Assembly (NCBI RefSeq): GCF_007989605.1
Contig: NZ_BJUL01000004.1
Location: forward strand, 124,001-188,000
DNA: 64,000 nt
Direction of reading: 5' to 3'
From: Vreelandella venusta
GTDB lineage: Bacteria; Pseudomonadota; Gammaproteobacteria; Pseudomonadales; Halomonadaceae
Under the pieces are notes generated by a model. That model saw only the letters and a list, made by a program, of their open reading frames with translations, ran no database searches and was not told the origin of the DNA. Below, in pieces: positions 17,264 through 24,476 of this stretch; positions within the stretch are counted from its first letter, which is position 1; each line of letters starts with the position of its first letter. A program made the position numbers and the translations under genes.

Positions 17264-18694
17264 TTAGGCATCATCTGCCAGCGCAGGCAGCAGCGTTTTC
17301 AATTTGCGGGTCAGTGTATTGCGCCCCCAGCCGAGTAATTCGGCGGCTTCTCCTTTGCGCCCGCCGGTATGTTTTAGCGCCGTTTCAATCAGAATGCGCT
17401 CAAAATCCGGCACGGCTTCTTCCAACAGGTGGGTGTGGCCTTCCGCCAACGCGTGGTCAGCCCAATCCCTGAACGCGGAACGCCAATCGCCATAAACACT
17501 GCCTTCCGAAGCGCTGAGCGAGCGCAATTCTGGGGGCAAGTCCTCAATAAGAATTTCGCGGCCAGAGGCCATTACCGTTAGCCAACGACAAATATTTTCT
17601 AATTGACGCACATTGCCCGGCCACGGCAAGCGGGTAAGATGCGCTTCTGCTTCGGGCGTTAACACCTTGATATCGGTGGCCAGCTCTTTGGCTGCTTCCG
17701 CTAAAAAATGGCGGGTTAAACGCGGAATATCTTCCCGACGTTCGGCAAGCCGCGGCAGATGAACGCGAATCACGTTTAAGCGGTGGAACAAGTCCTCCCG
17801 AAACCGCCCATCGTCAACTAACGATTCCAGATTCTGATGGGTAGCGGCAATAATACGTACATCGACTTTTACAGGCGTATGGCCACCCACGCGATAGAAT
17901 TCACCATCGGCTAACACACGCAGCAAGCGCGTTTGCGTTTCAGCGGGCATGTCACCAATTTCATCGAGAAACAGCGTTCCACCGTTAGCCTGTTCAAAGC
18001 GGCCTTGGCGCTGTTGCGCTGCCCCGGTAAACGCGCCCTTCTCATGGCCGAATAGTTCAGACTCAATCAAGTCGCGGGGAATTGCCGCCATGTTCAGCGC
18101 AATAAACGGCTTGCCTGCCCGTGGGCTATGTTGGTGCAGCGCCTGAGCAACACGCTCTTTACCGGTGCCAGACTCACCGTTAATTAACACCGTGATGTGG
18201 GAGTGGGAAAGCCGCCCAATGGCGCGAAACACTTCCTGCATAGCAGGCGCTTCACCAATAATCTCCGCACTTAACCCTTCCGGCACGCTGACCGGGCGTT
18301 GGCGCTCTCTTGCATGAGCGACCGCACGGCGCACCAGCGCCAGCGCTTCGTCCACATCAAAGGGTTTAGGCAGATACTCAAAGGCGCCCCCTTGGTAAGA
18401 TGCCACGGCACTGTCGAGGTCCGAATGCGCGGTCATCACAATCACCGGCAGGTCAGGGTGTGCGTCACGCACCCGGGACATTAAATCCAGCCCATCAATG
18501 CCGGGCATTCGAATGTCAGTTACCAGCACATCCGGTGGATTTTCTAACAATCGCTCCAATGCGGTATCGGCGCGTTCAATACACTCGATATCCAGATCTG
18601 GCTGCGCTAAGGCCCGCTCTAATACCCAACGGATGGCGCGGTCATCATCGACAATAACCACTCGTGCCACATCGGTTTGTGTCGCCTCAGTCAT
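17264..18694 (-). CDS. glnG: Nitrogen regulation response regulator NtrC
   Basis: This 476-residue protein is an enhancer-binding activator of sigma-54 promoters. It has a receiver domain (VVIVDDDRAIRW, phospho-acceptor Asp in VLVTDIRMPGIDG) and an AAA+ domain (Walker A GESGTGKERV, sigma-contact loop GAFTGA, Walker B GGTLFLDEIGD). A C-terminal Fis-type helix-turn-helix follows (GRKGEAAELLGWGRNTLTRKLK). It overlaps the kinase gene by 4 bp. It should act on the NtrC sites seen upstream of glnL and glnA. Confidence 0.95.
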   Translation of the reverse strand: MTEATQTDVARVVIVDDDRAIRWVLERALAQPDLDIECIERADTALERLLENPPDVLVTDIRMPGIDGLDLMSRVRDAHPDLPVIVMTAHSDLDSAVASYQGGAFEYLPKPFDVDEALALVRRAVAHARERQRPVSVPEGLSAEIIGEAPAMQEVFRAIGRLSHSHITVLINGESGTGKERVAQALHQHSPRAGKPFIALNMAAIPRDLIESELFGHEKGAFTGAAQQRQGRFEQANGGTLFLDEIGDMPAETQTRLLRVLADGEFYRVGGHTPVKVDVRIIAATHQNLESLVDDGRFREDLFHRLNVIRVHLPRLAERREDIPRLTRHFLAEAAKELATDIKVLTPEAEAHLTRLPWPGNVRQLENICRWLTVMASGREILIEDLPPELRSLSASEGSVYGDWRSAFRDWADHALAEGHTHLLEEAVPDFERILIETALKHTGGRKGEAAELLGWGRNTLTRKLKTLLPALADDA

Positions 18695-19749
18695 GACGCT
18701 TCTCCGGTGAAATTAACAACCAATGGAATCAGTAAACGAAATTCGGTATGTCCAGGGCGTGAGTCGCATTCGATCAATCCTTGATGTTGGTGCAAAATCG
18801 ATTGAGCAATTGATAGCCCAAGGCCGCTACCTTCTGCGCGCCCAGAAACCATGGGATAGAAAAGCGTTTCACGTAACGTTTCAGGTATGCCGGGGCCATT
18901 ATCAATAACCCCCACTTCACTAACTAAACGATGGCGTTCAGCGCCCAGCGTAAATTGGCGCCGGGCGCGGGTGCGCAACGTAAGCTCCGGCGAGGGCGTT
19001 GCTGCATCACTCATGGCCTGTACCGCGTTACGTGCCACATTCAGCACCGCTTGGATCATCTGAGACTCATCACCAGAAAGATCCGGTAAACTCGGGTCAT
19101 AATCACGACGGATTTCAACATGCGGATGCTCGGCAATCAGCAGGGCTCGCACCCGCTCTAACACTTTATGGATATTGACCGGCTCATGTTTGACGATGCG
19201 ATTGGGGCCCAACATGGAGTCGACCAAATCTCGCAGCCGGTCCACCTCTTCCACAATAATATGGGTGAATTCACGTAGTGCAGGATCGTCCAGATCGCGC
19301 TCCAATAATTGGGCAGCACCGCGAATCCCGCCTAAGGGGTTTTTAACTTCATGAGCCAAGCCCCGCGCCAAGACTTTGATTGTCTCTTGCCGGGTGGTCA
19401 GCGCTTCTTCCCGGGAAATCTGCATCAGCCGATCACGGGGCTCTACTTCAAGTAACAATTCATCGGCTGAAAGCGGGGTCACGGTGTAGTCCACCGTTAA
19501 TGGCTCGCTGTTCTGCGGCGTAATACGTGCTTCGCGTTGGGTATAGGGATGAAAGGCATCTCGCGCTTTAGCGAGGACATCATCAATACTCTCATCGCCC
19601 CCTAACAGCGTGTCTAAACTAATGCCCTGCACACGGCTAAAACTCACCGCTAGCAACGCTTCCGCTGCCGGGTTCATCCAACGAACACGGAGTTCACCAT
19701 CTAGCAGTAAGACTGCAGTGGTGAGGTGTTCAAGTAAGCGCTGGTACAT
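18691..19749 (-). CDS. glnL: Nitrogen regulation sensor kinase NtrB
   Basis: This 352-residue cytosolic kinase has an N-terminal PAS domain (YQRLLEHLTTAVLLLDGELRVRW), an H-box LARGLAHEVKNPLGG with the autophosphorylated His, an N-box, and G-boxes (VGVIDNGPGIPE, GSGLGLSIAQSIL). The ATG at 19749 follows AGGA and starts in the family's usual place. The frame's extension to 19839 is not needed. It phosphorylates or dephosphorylates NtrC under PII control. Confidence 0.93.
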   Translation of the reverse strand: MYQRLLEHLTTAVLLLDGELRVRWMNPAAEALLAVSFSRVQGISLDTLLGGDESIDDVLAKARDAFHPYTQREARITPQNSEPLTVDYTVTPLSADELLLEVEPRDRLMQISREEALTTRQETIKVLARGLAHEVKNPLGGIRGAAQLLERDLDDPALREFTHIIVEEVDRLRDLVDSMLGPNRIVKHEPVNIHKVLERVRALLIAEHPHVEIRRDYDPSLPDLSGDESQMIQAVLNVARNAVQAMSDAATPSPELTLRTRARRQFTLGAERHRLVSEVGVIDNGPGIPETLRETLFYPMVSGRAEGSGLGLSIAQSILHQHQGLIECDSRPGHTEFRLLIPLVVNFTGEAS

Positions 19750-19910
19750 GGCGTATCCTGAAGCGTCGCTGTAAAAAATAGCGTTAATCGAGCGTATAAA
19801 AGAGAAACTGCAAAAAGCGCGCCAATTAACCATTTGCACGGCTAATGAGCAGGAGACAGGGGCGTAGCGAGCTGTTATGGCACAGCCCGTGCTGTCAGCC
19901 GCCCACCTAT

Positions 19911-19927
19911 TGCACCATTATAGTGCA
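19911..19927 (-). promoter_or_regulatory. NtrC-binding site upstream of glnLG
   Basis: TGCACCATTATAGTGCA has both half-sites of the NtrC consensus TGCAC-N7-GTGCA intact. It lies about 160 bp upstream of the glnL start codon, where NtrC could repress or tune its own operon, as in enteric bacteria. Confidence 0.7.
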
Positions 19928-20041
19928 CGCGACCCATCAACAATAAAAATAATCACCCCATCAGTGCGGCACTGCAGACAACGCTTTCCCCGCCAACAGG
20001 CCTCTTCGACTCACTATTCTGTGGTATAAAAAAACCTGTGG

Positions 20042-20070
20042 TATAAAAAAACCCCGCCGAAGCGGGGTTT
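20042..20070 (-). terminator. Intrinsic terminator of glnA
   Basis: On the minus strand the stem AACCCCGC / GCGGGGTT with a 4-nt loop (TTCG) is followed by a run of T. It lies about 50 bp after the glnA stop. Confidence 0.88.
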
Positions 20071-20122
20071 TAGGCCAATCACACCCTGGGGTGGTACTAG
20101 CAGATATGTTTAGCTATCGCTC

Positions 20123-21529
20123 TTAACAGCTGTAGTACATATCGAACTCAATCGGGTGAGTGGTCATGCGAATGCGCTCCACTTCTTCCATCTTGAGGTC
20201 GATGTATGCATCGATCATGTCATCAGTGAACACGCCGCCTTCGGTCAAGAACGCACGGTCTGCGTCGAGCGCTTCCAATGCTTGGTCCAGGCTGTTAGCA
20301 ACGGTCGGTACTGACTTACCTTCTTCTGGCGGCAGGTCGTACAAGTTTTTATCCATGGCATCGCCAGGATGGATCTTATTCTTAATACCGTCGATACCCG
20401 CCATCAGCAGCGCCGCGAACGACAGGTAAGGGTTGGCGGTCGGGTCAGGGAAACGTGTTTCAACACGCTTACCTTTCGGGCTAGCGGTGTATGGGATACG
20501 GATAGACGCAGAACGGTTGCGAGCGCTATAAGCCAACATAACCGGCGCTTCAAAGCCAGGCACCAAACGCTTGTACGAGTTAGTAGAGGCGTTCGTGAAG
20601 GCGTTCAGAGCACGGGCGTGCTTGATCACACCGCCAATGTAGTAAAGCGCCATTTCGGAAAGCCCAGCGTACTCATCACCCGCGAACTGATTCTGACCAT
20701 CTTTCCAGAACGACTGGTGCACGTGCATACCAGACCCGTTGTCACCAACAAGCGGTTTCGGCATGAACGTCGCGGTTTTGCCGTAAGCGTGGGCCACGTT
20801 GTGGATCACGTATTTCATTTCCTGAACTTCGTCAGCTTTCTTCACCAGCGTGTTGAATTTAACGCCGATTTCGTTCTGACCCGCGTTAGCAACCTCGTGG
20901 TGGTGAACCTCAACGGTCTGGCCAATCGCTTCCAGGGTGTTACACATTGCACCACGGATGTCATGGAAACTATCAACCGGGGGAACCGGGAAGTAGCCGC
21001 CTTTAACGCGCGGGCGGTGCCCTAAGTTACCGCCTTCTACCTGATTACTGGTCGCCCAAGCGCCTTCATCAGAGGTAATTTTGTACATGGAACCCTGAAT
21101 ATCGGATTTCCAATGAACTTCGTCGAAAATGAAGAACTCAGGCTCAGGGCCAAAGAAGGCGGTGTCGCCCAGGCCGGTGGACTGCAGGTAAGCTTCTGCG
21201 CGCTTGGCAATAGAACGCGGGTCACGGTCATAGCCCTGCATAGTGGCAGGCTCGATGATATCGCAACGCAGGATCAGGGTAGCGTCTTCGGTGAAGGGGT
21301 CGAGGAAACCAGTACCATCTTCAGGGCGAAGAATCATGTCGGATTCGTTGATGCCTTTCCAGCCCTCGATAGAGGAACCATCGAACATCTGACCATTTTC
21401 GAAAAACTCTTCGTCCACGTCCCGTGCCGGTACGGTGACGTGCTGCTCTTTACCGCGCGTGTCGGTGAAACGCAGATCTACCCATTTAACATCATGCTCT
21501 TCGATTAGCGCGAGAGTCTTGGCTGACAT
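20123..21529 (-). CDS. glnA: Glutamine synthetase type I
   Basis: This 468-residue enzyme condenses glutamate and ammonia with ATP. Family blocks include [40 protein letters not shown], and the ATP-site loop [16 protein letters not shown]. The adenylylation Tyr is in NLYDLPPEE, so activity is probably controlled by reversible adenylylation. It is a full-length dodecameric GSI-beta type. It reads away from an upstream sigma-54 promoter and NtrC site. Confidence 0.97.
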   Translation of the reverse strand: MSAKTLALIEEHDVKWVDLRFTDTRGKEQHVTVPARDVDEEFFENGQMFDGSSIEGWKGINESDMILRPEDGTGFLDPFTEDATLILRCDIIEPATMQGYDRDPRSIAKRAEAYLQSTGLGDTAFFGPEPEFFIFDEVHWKSDIQGSMYKITSDEGAWATSNQVEGGNLGHRPRVKGGYFPVPPVDSFHDIRGAMCNTLEAIGQTVEVHHHEVANAGQNEIGVKFNTLVKKADEVQEMKYVIHNVAHAYGKTATFMPKPLVGDNGSGMHVHQSFWKDGQNQFAGDEYAGLSEMALYYIGGVIKHARALNAFTNASTNSYKRLVPGFEAPVMLAYSARNRSASIRIPYTASPKGKRVETRFPDPTANPYLSFAALLMAGIDGIKNKIHPGDAMDKNLYDLPPEEGKSVPTVANSLDQALEALDADRAFLTEGGVFTDDMIDAYIDLKMEEVERIRMTTHPIEFDMYYSC

Positions 21530-21665
21530 AGTGTCCTCCGGTAGGAACGTGGCTTAAGCTTGTGACAGTAAGCTACCGATTAAAGAGTTATTAAACAAAC
21601 CGGCTATCGTTGTAGCACGCCGAGAGGCATCTGCCTACGACCCGCTAGCCGCTGGCTAATACTAA

Positions 21666-21680
21666 GCACAGAGCATGCCA
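21666..21680 (-). promoter_or_regulatory. Sigma-54 promoter of glnA
   Basis: On the minus strand TGGCATGCTCTGTGC matches TGGCAC-N5-TTGC, with the invariant GG and GC 10 bp apart. Transcription would start near 21654, leaving a leader of about 125 nt. Confidence 0.6.
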
Positions 21681-21852
21681 ACCCTGCACCAACATAGCAT
21701 ACATTAACTCTAAGACCTTATTTTTAAAAGACTAAAAAATAAGGCATCGTGCTTCTTCATGTAGCATAACACTGCCTACAATAACGAGCTTCGCCTAAAA
21801 TAGTCATTTAACTCAGAAAAACGCACCAATAAAGAACAAGCAGAGACTGGCA

Positions 21853-21869
21853 GGCACCAATGTGGTGCA
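21853..21869 (-). promoter_or_regulatory. NtrC enhancer site for glnA
   Basis: GGCACCAATGTGGTGCA matches TGCAC-N7-GTGCA in 16 of 17 bases. It lies roughly 200 bp upstream of the predicted sigma-54 transcription start, a normal enhancer distance. Confidence 0.65.
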
Positions 21870-22013
21870 CATCAAACATCGACTATTTTCCTCATCACTT
21901 TAAACTTTAGCTTGATACCAAAAGAAACTCACGCCTACAATTGATTACAAACAGATAGATTTAATAACAAACGGTTTTCACAACAGGTTTTCACAACACA
22001 GGAAGCCACTCGC

Positions 22014-22637
22014 ATGGGCACGGTCTGCTTTATTGTTGATGCGTCAGTCACAGGTGCCCTTTTACCACGTCACCTGCGCACTATTCGCCAAACAGGCTTT
22101 GCAGACCACACACTTCCCATTATCGTGACCAGCGCCACTCCCGACCCACGCATGCAGGACATTGAGCAACGCTACCATGCTCACTTTCTTGTCACCCCTT
22201 CCCAGCCATTAGGCGCAAGGATCAATCGTGCAGCGTATCTCAGCCAAGCGGACTGGTTGCTAATTGCAATGCAACAACAGACGCCGGTAGCCAAATTATG
22301 GTGTTTACTTTACCCCCAGCTAGACACGTACACGCTGGATGCTTTTTTGATTGGCAGCGAGCCACCCCGCTTATCCGAACGCTTACTCCAATGCTTTTTA
22401 GGCGCAAGCGTCGCTATTCCTCCCTACATAGCCATCAGGCGCACGTGGTTCGAGCGCTTGGGAGGCTTAGACCCAGAGTTAGATGAAGCAGCGCTGGCTG
22501 ATTTACTTCAGCGCCTTTATGCATGCCCTACCCGTTTACAAACCTTCAGCATAGACGCATCAGGGGTTACTCGCGGCTCGCTATCAAGGAGTAACAAACC
22601 CTACCGGCCTCCTCCCAGTTCGCATACGGATACTTAA
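22014..22637 (+). CDS. Degenerate glycosyltransferase-2-like protein
   Basis: This 207-residue protein resembles short GT-A glycosyltransferases. Its layout matches an N-terminal nucleotide fold (PIIVTSATPDPRMQDIEQRY), a stretch ARINRAAYLSQADWLLIAMQQQ where active enzymes have a DxD motif (here lost), and RRTWFERLGGLDPELDEAALADLLQRL. The usual metal-binding Asp residues are absent, so it is likely inactive or repurposed. AGGAAG precedes the ATG. The family match is by feel, not by an exact motif. Confidence 0.55.
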   Translation: MGTVCFIVDASVTGALLPRHLRTIRQTGFADHTLPIIVTSATPDPRMQDIEQRYHAHFLVTPSQPLGARINRAAYLSQADWLLIAMQQQTPVAKLWCLLYPQLDTYTLDAFLIGSEPPRLSERLLQCFLGASVAIPPYIAIRRTWFERLGGLDPELDEAALADLLQRLYACPTRLQTFSIDASGVTRGSLSRSNKPYRPPPSSHTDT

Positions 22638-23001
22638 CATCACTTATAGCTTAGGACTTCCTGCTGGCTAGACGCTCAAATGTTTACCAATGAGCACTCC
22701 CATCGCTGTCATAGTGTTAACCATATTATTCACCACGAATAAGCCAATACCATCGGCAAGAATCGGTTAATGCACTAACCAAGCTATAAACAGCACAAAG
22801 AAAGGCACTACCTAGACTGCTTTTAAACACAAGCTCTTTGAAGGACAAGTTCTTCGGAACACCAGACTAATCAACCAGCGAATGCGCCTACAACGGGCCT
22901 AAACACCTTAATGCCTCAGCAGTCATTGGCTCTATCGCACCAACGCACACTACACTTAAACATCACGCTACCTAATACCGCTCAACAAAAGGACACTGAC
23001 A
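22638..23001. other. Non-coding stretch between two unknown genes
   Basis: About 360 bp with no recognisable gene, terminator or repeat. A short hydrophobic minus-strand frame near 22670-22760 lacks a start and ribosome site. Confidence 0.5.
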
Positions 23002-23304
23002 ATGCACCAGCATATCGAATGGGATGAACCTGGCAGTGCAAGCGTTGTAGAGTTTTTTAAAAATGACCCCGACCACAATCCGCCCTACCCAGGCGCCATG
23101 CTCTCAGCCCGTTATCTAGGCCGCATTGTGCGGGTAAAAGTAGAAGCCTATCGTGATGAAGATGCCGTCAGCATCGGCACCGTTGCCGCTATTCTTGATC
23201 GTCACGGGCACCACCACGATTCCCACCACGAGCTTAACGTAGGTGACATCGTCCGGCTTCCCGATGACAAACGCGCGATGGAACACTGGGACGAGGACGA
23301 TTAA
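23002..23304 (+). CDS. Hypothetical acidic protein with His-rich loop
   Basis: This 100-residue soluble protein is not recognised. Residues about 30-65 (AMLSARYLGRIVRVKVEAYRDEDAVSIGTVAAIL) look like a small beta barrel. A His cluster follows (DRHGHHHDSHHELNVGDIVRLP), which could bind metal. The C-terminus is very acidic (EHWDEDD). AGGA precedes the ATG, and it ends just before a hairpin shared with the convergent mscS-type gene. Confidence 0.65.
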   Translation: MHQHIEWDEPGSASVVEFFKNDPDHNPPYPGAMLSARYLGRIVRVKVEAYRDEDAVSIGTVAAILDRHGHHHDSHHELNVGDIVRLPDDKRAMEHWDEDD

Positions 23305-23331
23305 GAGTAACCGCCATCACAAACGACAAAA

Positions 23332-23364
23332 GCAAGGCGCGCCCTTTTAAAGGGCGCGCCTTGC
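23332..23364. terminator. Long hairpin between convergent genes
   Basis: A perfect 15-bp G+C-rich stem (GCAAGGCGCGCCCTT and its complement) with a 3-nt loop. There is no T-run, so it may act as a transcript-end barrier for both convergent genes. Confidence 0.6.
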
Positions 23365-23386
23365 CAAACCGAATCAACGGAAACAT

Positions 23387-24193
23387 TTACCCCGCTTTCT
23401 GAATTTCCACCGAATGCGGATAAGGTATTGAAACACCTTGCTTATCAAAGGCTTCTTTGACGGCTTTCGTCATATCAAATTTCACATCCCAATAGTCCGC
23501 GGCATCGACCCAAAGCCGCACACTAAGATCCACACTACTGGCTCCCAGGTTAGTAACTTTTACCCAAGGTGCAGGATCACCATGGATACGGCTGTCGGCC
23601 TCCGCCAAGCCGCTGATGATCGCCATGGCCAGATCAGCATCATCGTCATAGCCAATCCCGAACACCAGATCGACACGGCGTGTCGAGTGATGAGAGAAGT
23701 TAGTGATGATAGCCCCCCAAGCCTGCCCATTAGGCACAATAATTTGCACGTTGTCAGGCGTCACTAATTCCGTCACAAACAGGTTGAGATCTTTTACCGT
23801 ACCGGACGTGCCCCCAATATCCACAAACTGACCCAGTTTGTAAGGACGAAACACAATCAGCATAAACCCCGCCGCTAAATCACTCAGCGTGCCCTGCAAC
23901 GCCAAGCCAATAGCCAGCGTGGCTGCGCCCAACACAGCAACTAGCGAAGTAGCCTGAATACCAAACAGACCCAGTACCGTAATAAATACAACCAGTAGAA
24001 TGCCCCACTTCACCAAGGCTGCAAGGAAATTGCCCAGAGTAGGGTCGATACGCGGTATCGCATTCACCCGCTTACGCACTAAGCTGCTGACGATCCCAGC
24101 AGCCATCCAGCCCACAATCAATACCAACAATGCTTTCACGGCATTGATAATCAAAGGAACGTAAGCTCCAAATTGCTCAAGAAAGTTTTCCAC
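23387..24193 (-). CDS. MscS family small-conductance mechanosensitive channel
   Basis: This 268-residue protein has three N-terminal helices and the MscS pore and vestibule signature GLALQGTLSDLAAGFMLIVF followed by RPYKLGQFVDIGG (about residues 95-130). It is the short MscS class found in the inner membrane, releasing solutes on hypo-osmotic shock, which is relevant for a halophile. It starts with GTG at 24193 behind GAGGAT. Its size matches E. coli MscS. Confidence 0.92.
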   Translation of the reverse strand: MENFLEQFGAYVPLIINAVKALLVLIVGWMAAGIVSSLVRKRVNAIPRIDPTLGNFLAALVKWGILLVVFITVLGLFGIQATSLVAVLGAATLAIGLALQGTLSDLAAGFMLIVFRPYKLGQFVDIGGTSGTVKDLNLFVTELVTPDNVQIIVPNGQAWGAIITNFSHHSTRRVDLVFGIGYDDDADLAMAIISGLAEADSRIHGDPAPWVKVTNLGASSVDLSVRLWVDAADYWDVKFDMTKAVKEAFDKQGVSIPYPHSVEIQKAG

Positions 24194-24349
24194 GACGTAA
24201 TATCCTCTAGATGGCAGTTACCGAAACACACCCCAATCATTATGTTAAAGCAGTTTTATTTTTGAACACTCTCTTCCTCACCATATTTAACAATTAAAGC
24301 ACCATTGTGATGATGACGCCGAAACTGAGAGAGCATTCACACCGACTAA

Positions 24350-24476
24350 ACACTGAACTGTCTGGGCGGCAACATCTAACCTACGAATTAATGAAGGTAA
24401 TGCACATTTCGAGTAGCGCGGCGTAAGCGTTAGCGCACCCGCGAAAACGCTGCACAGCGATACCAGTTTCAGGTAG
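24350..24476 (-). repeat. Decayed trailer of the CRISPR array
   Basis: Two vestigial repeat copies can be aligned beyond the last recognisable unit. The stretch at 24350-24377 matches 18 of 28 positions (core GGGCGGCA kept) and 24411-24438 matches 16 of 28 (AGCGCAC kept). Spacing to each other and to the 24477 copy is 61 and 66 bp, close to the 60-bp period. Confidence 0.5.

Larger units (their letters stand above)
19750..20122. other. Non-coding region between glnL and glnA
   Basis: It holds the NtrC site at 19911-19927 and the glnA terminator. A short direct repeat (TGTGGTATAAAAAAAC, at 20020-20035 and 20037-20052) lies just beside the terminator. No ORF is credible. Confidence 0.6.
21530..22013. 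other. glnA regulatory region and spacer to the next gene
   Basis: About 480 bp hold the sigma-54 promoter and NtrC site listed separately. The remainder is AT-rich, and I see no additional gene. Confidence 0.6.

Noticed and set aside
20369-21025. 218-codon plus-strand ORF opposite glnA
   Set aside because: It is an antisense shadow of a strongly conserved gene, without a ribosome site or family features.
22670-22760. Hydrophobic minus-strand frame (ADGIGLFVVNNMVNTMTAMGVL)
   Set aside because: There is no start codon in a good position and no ribosome site. It may be a gene remnant but could not be supported.
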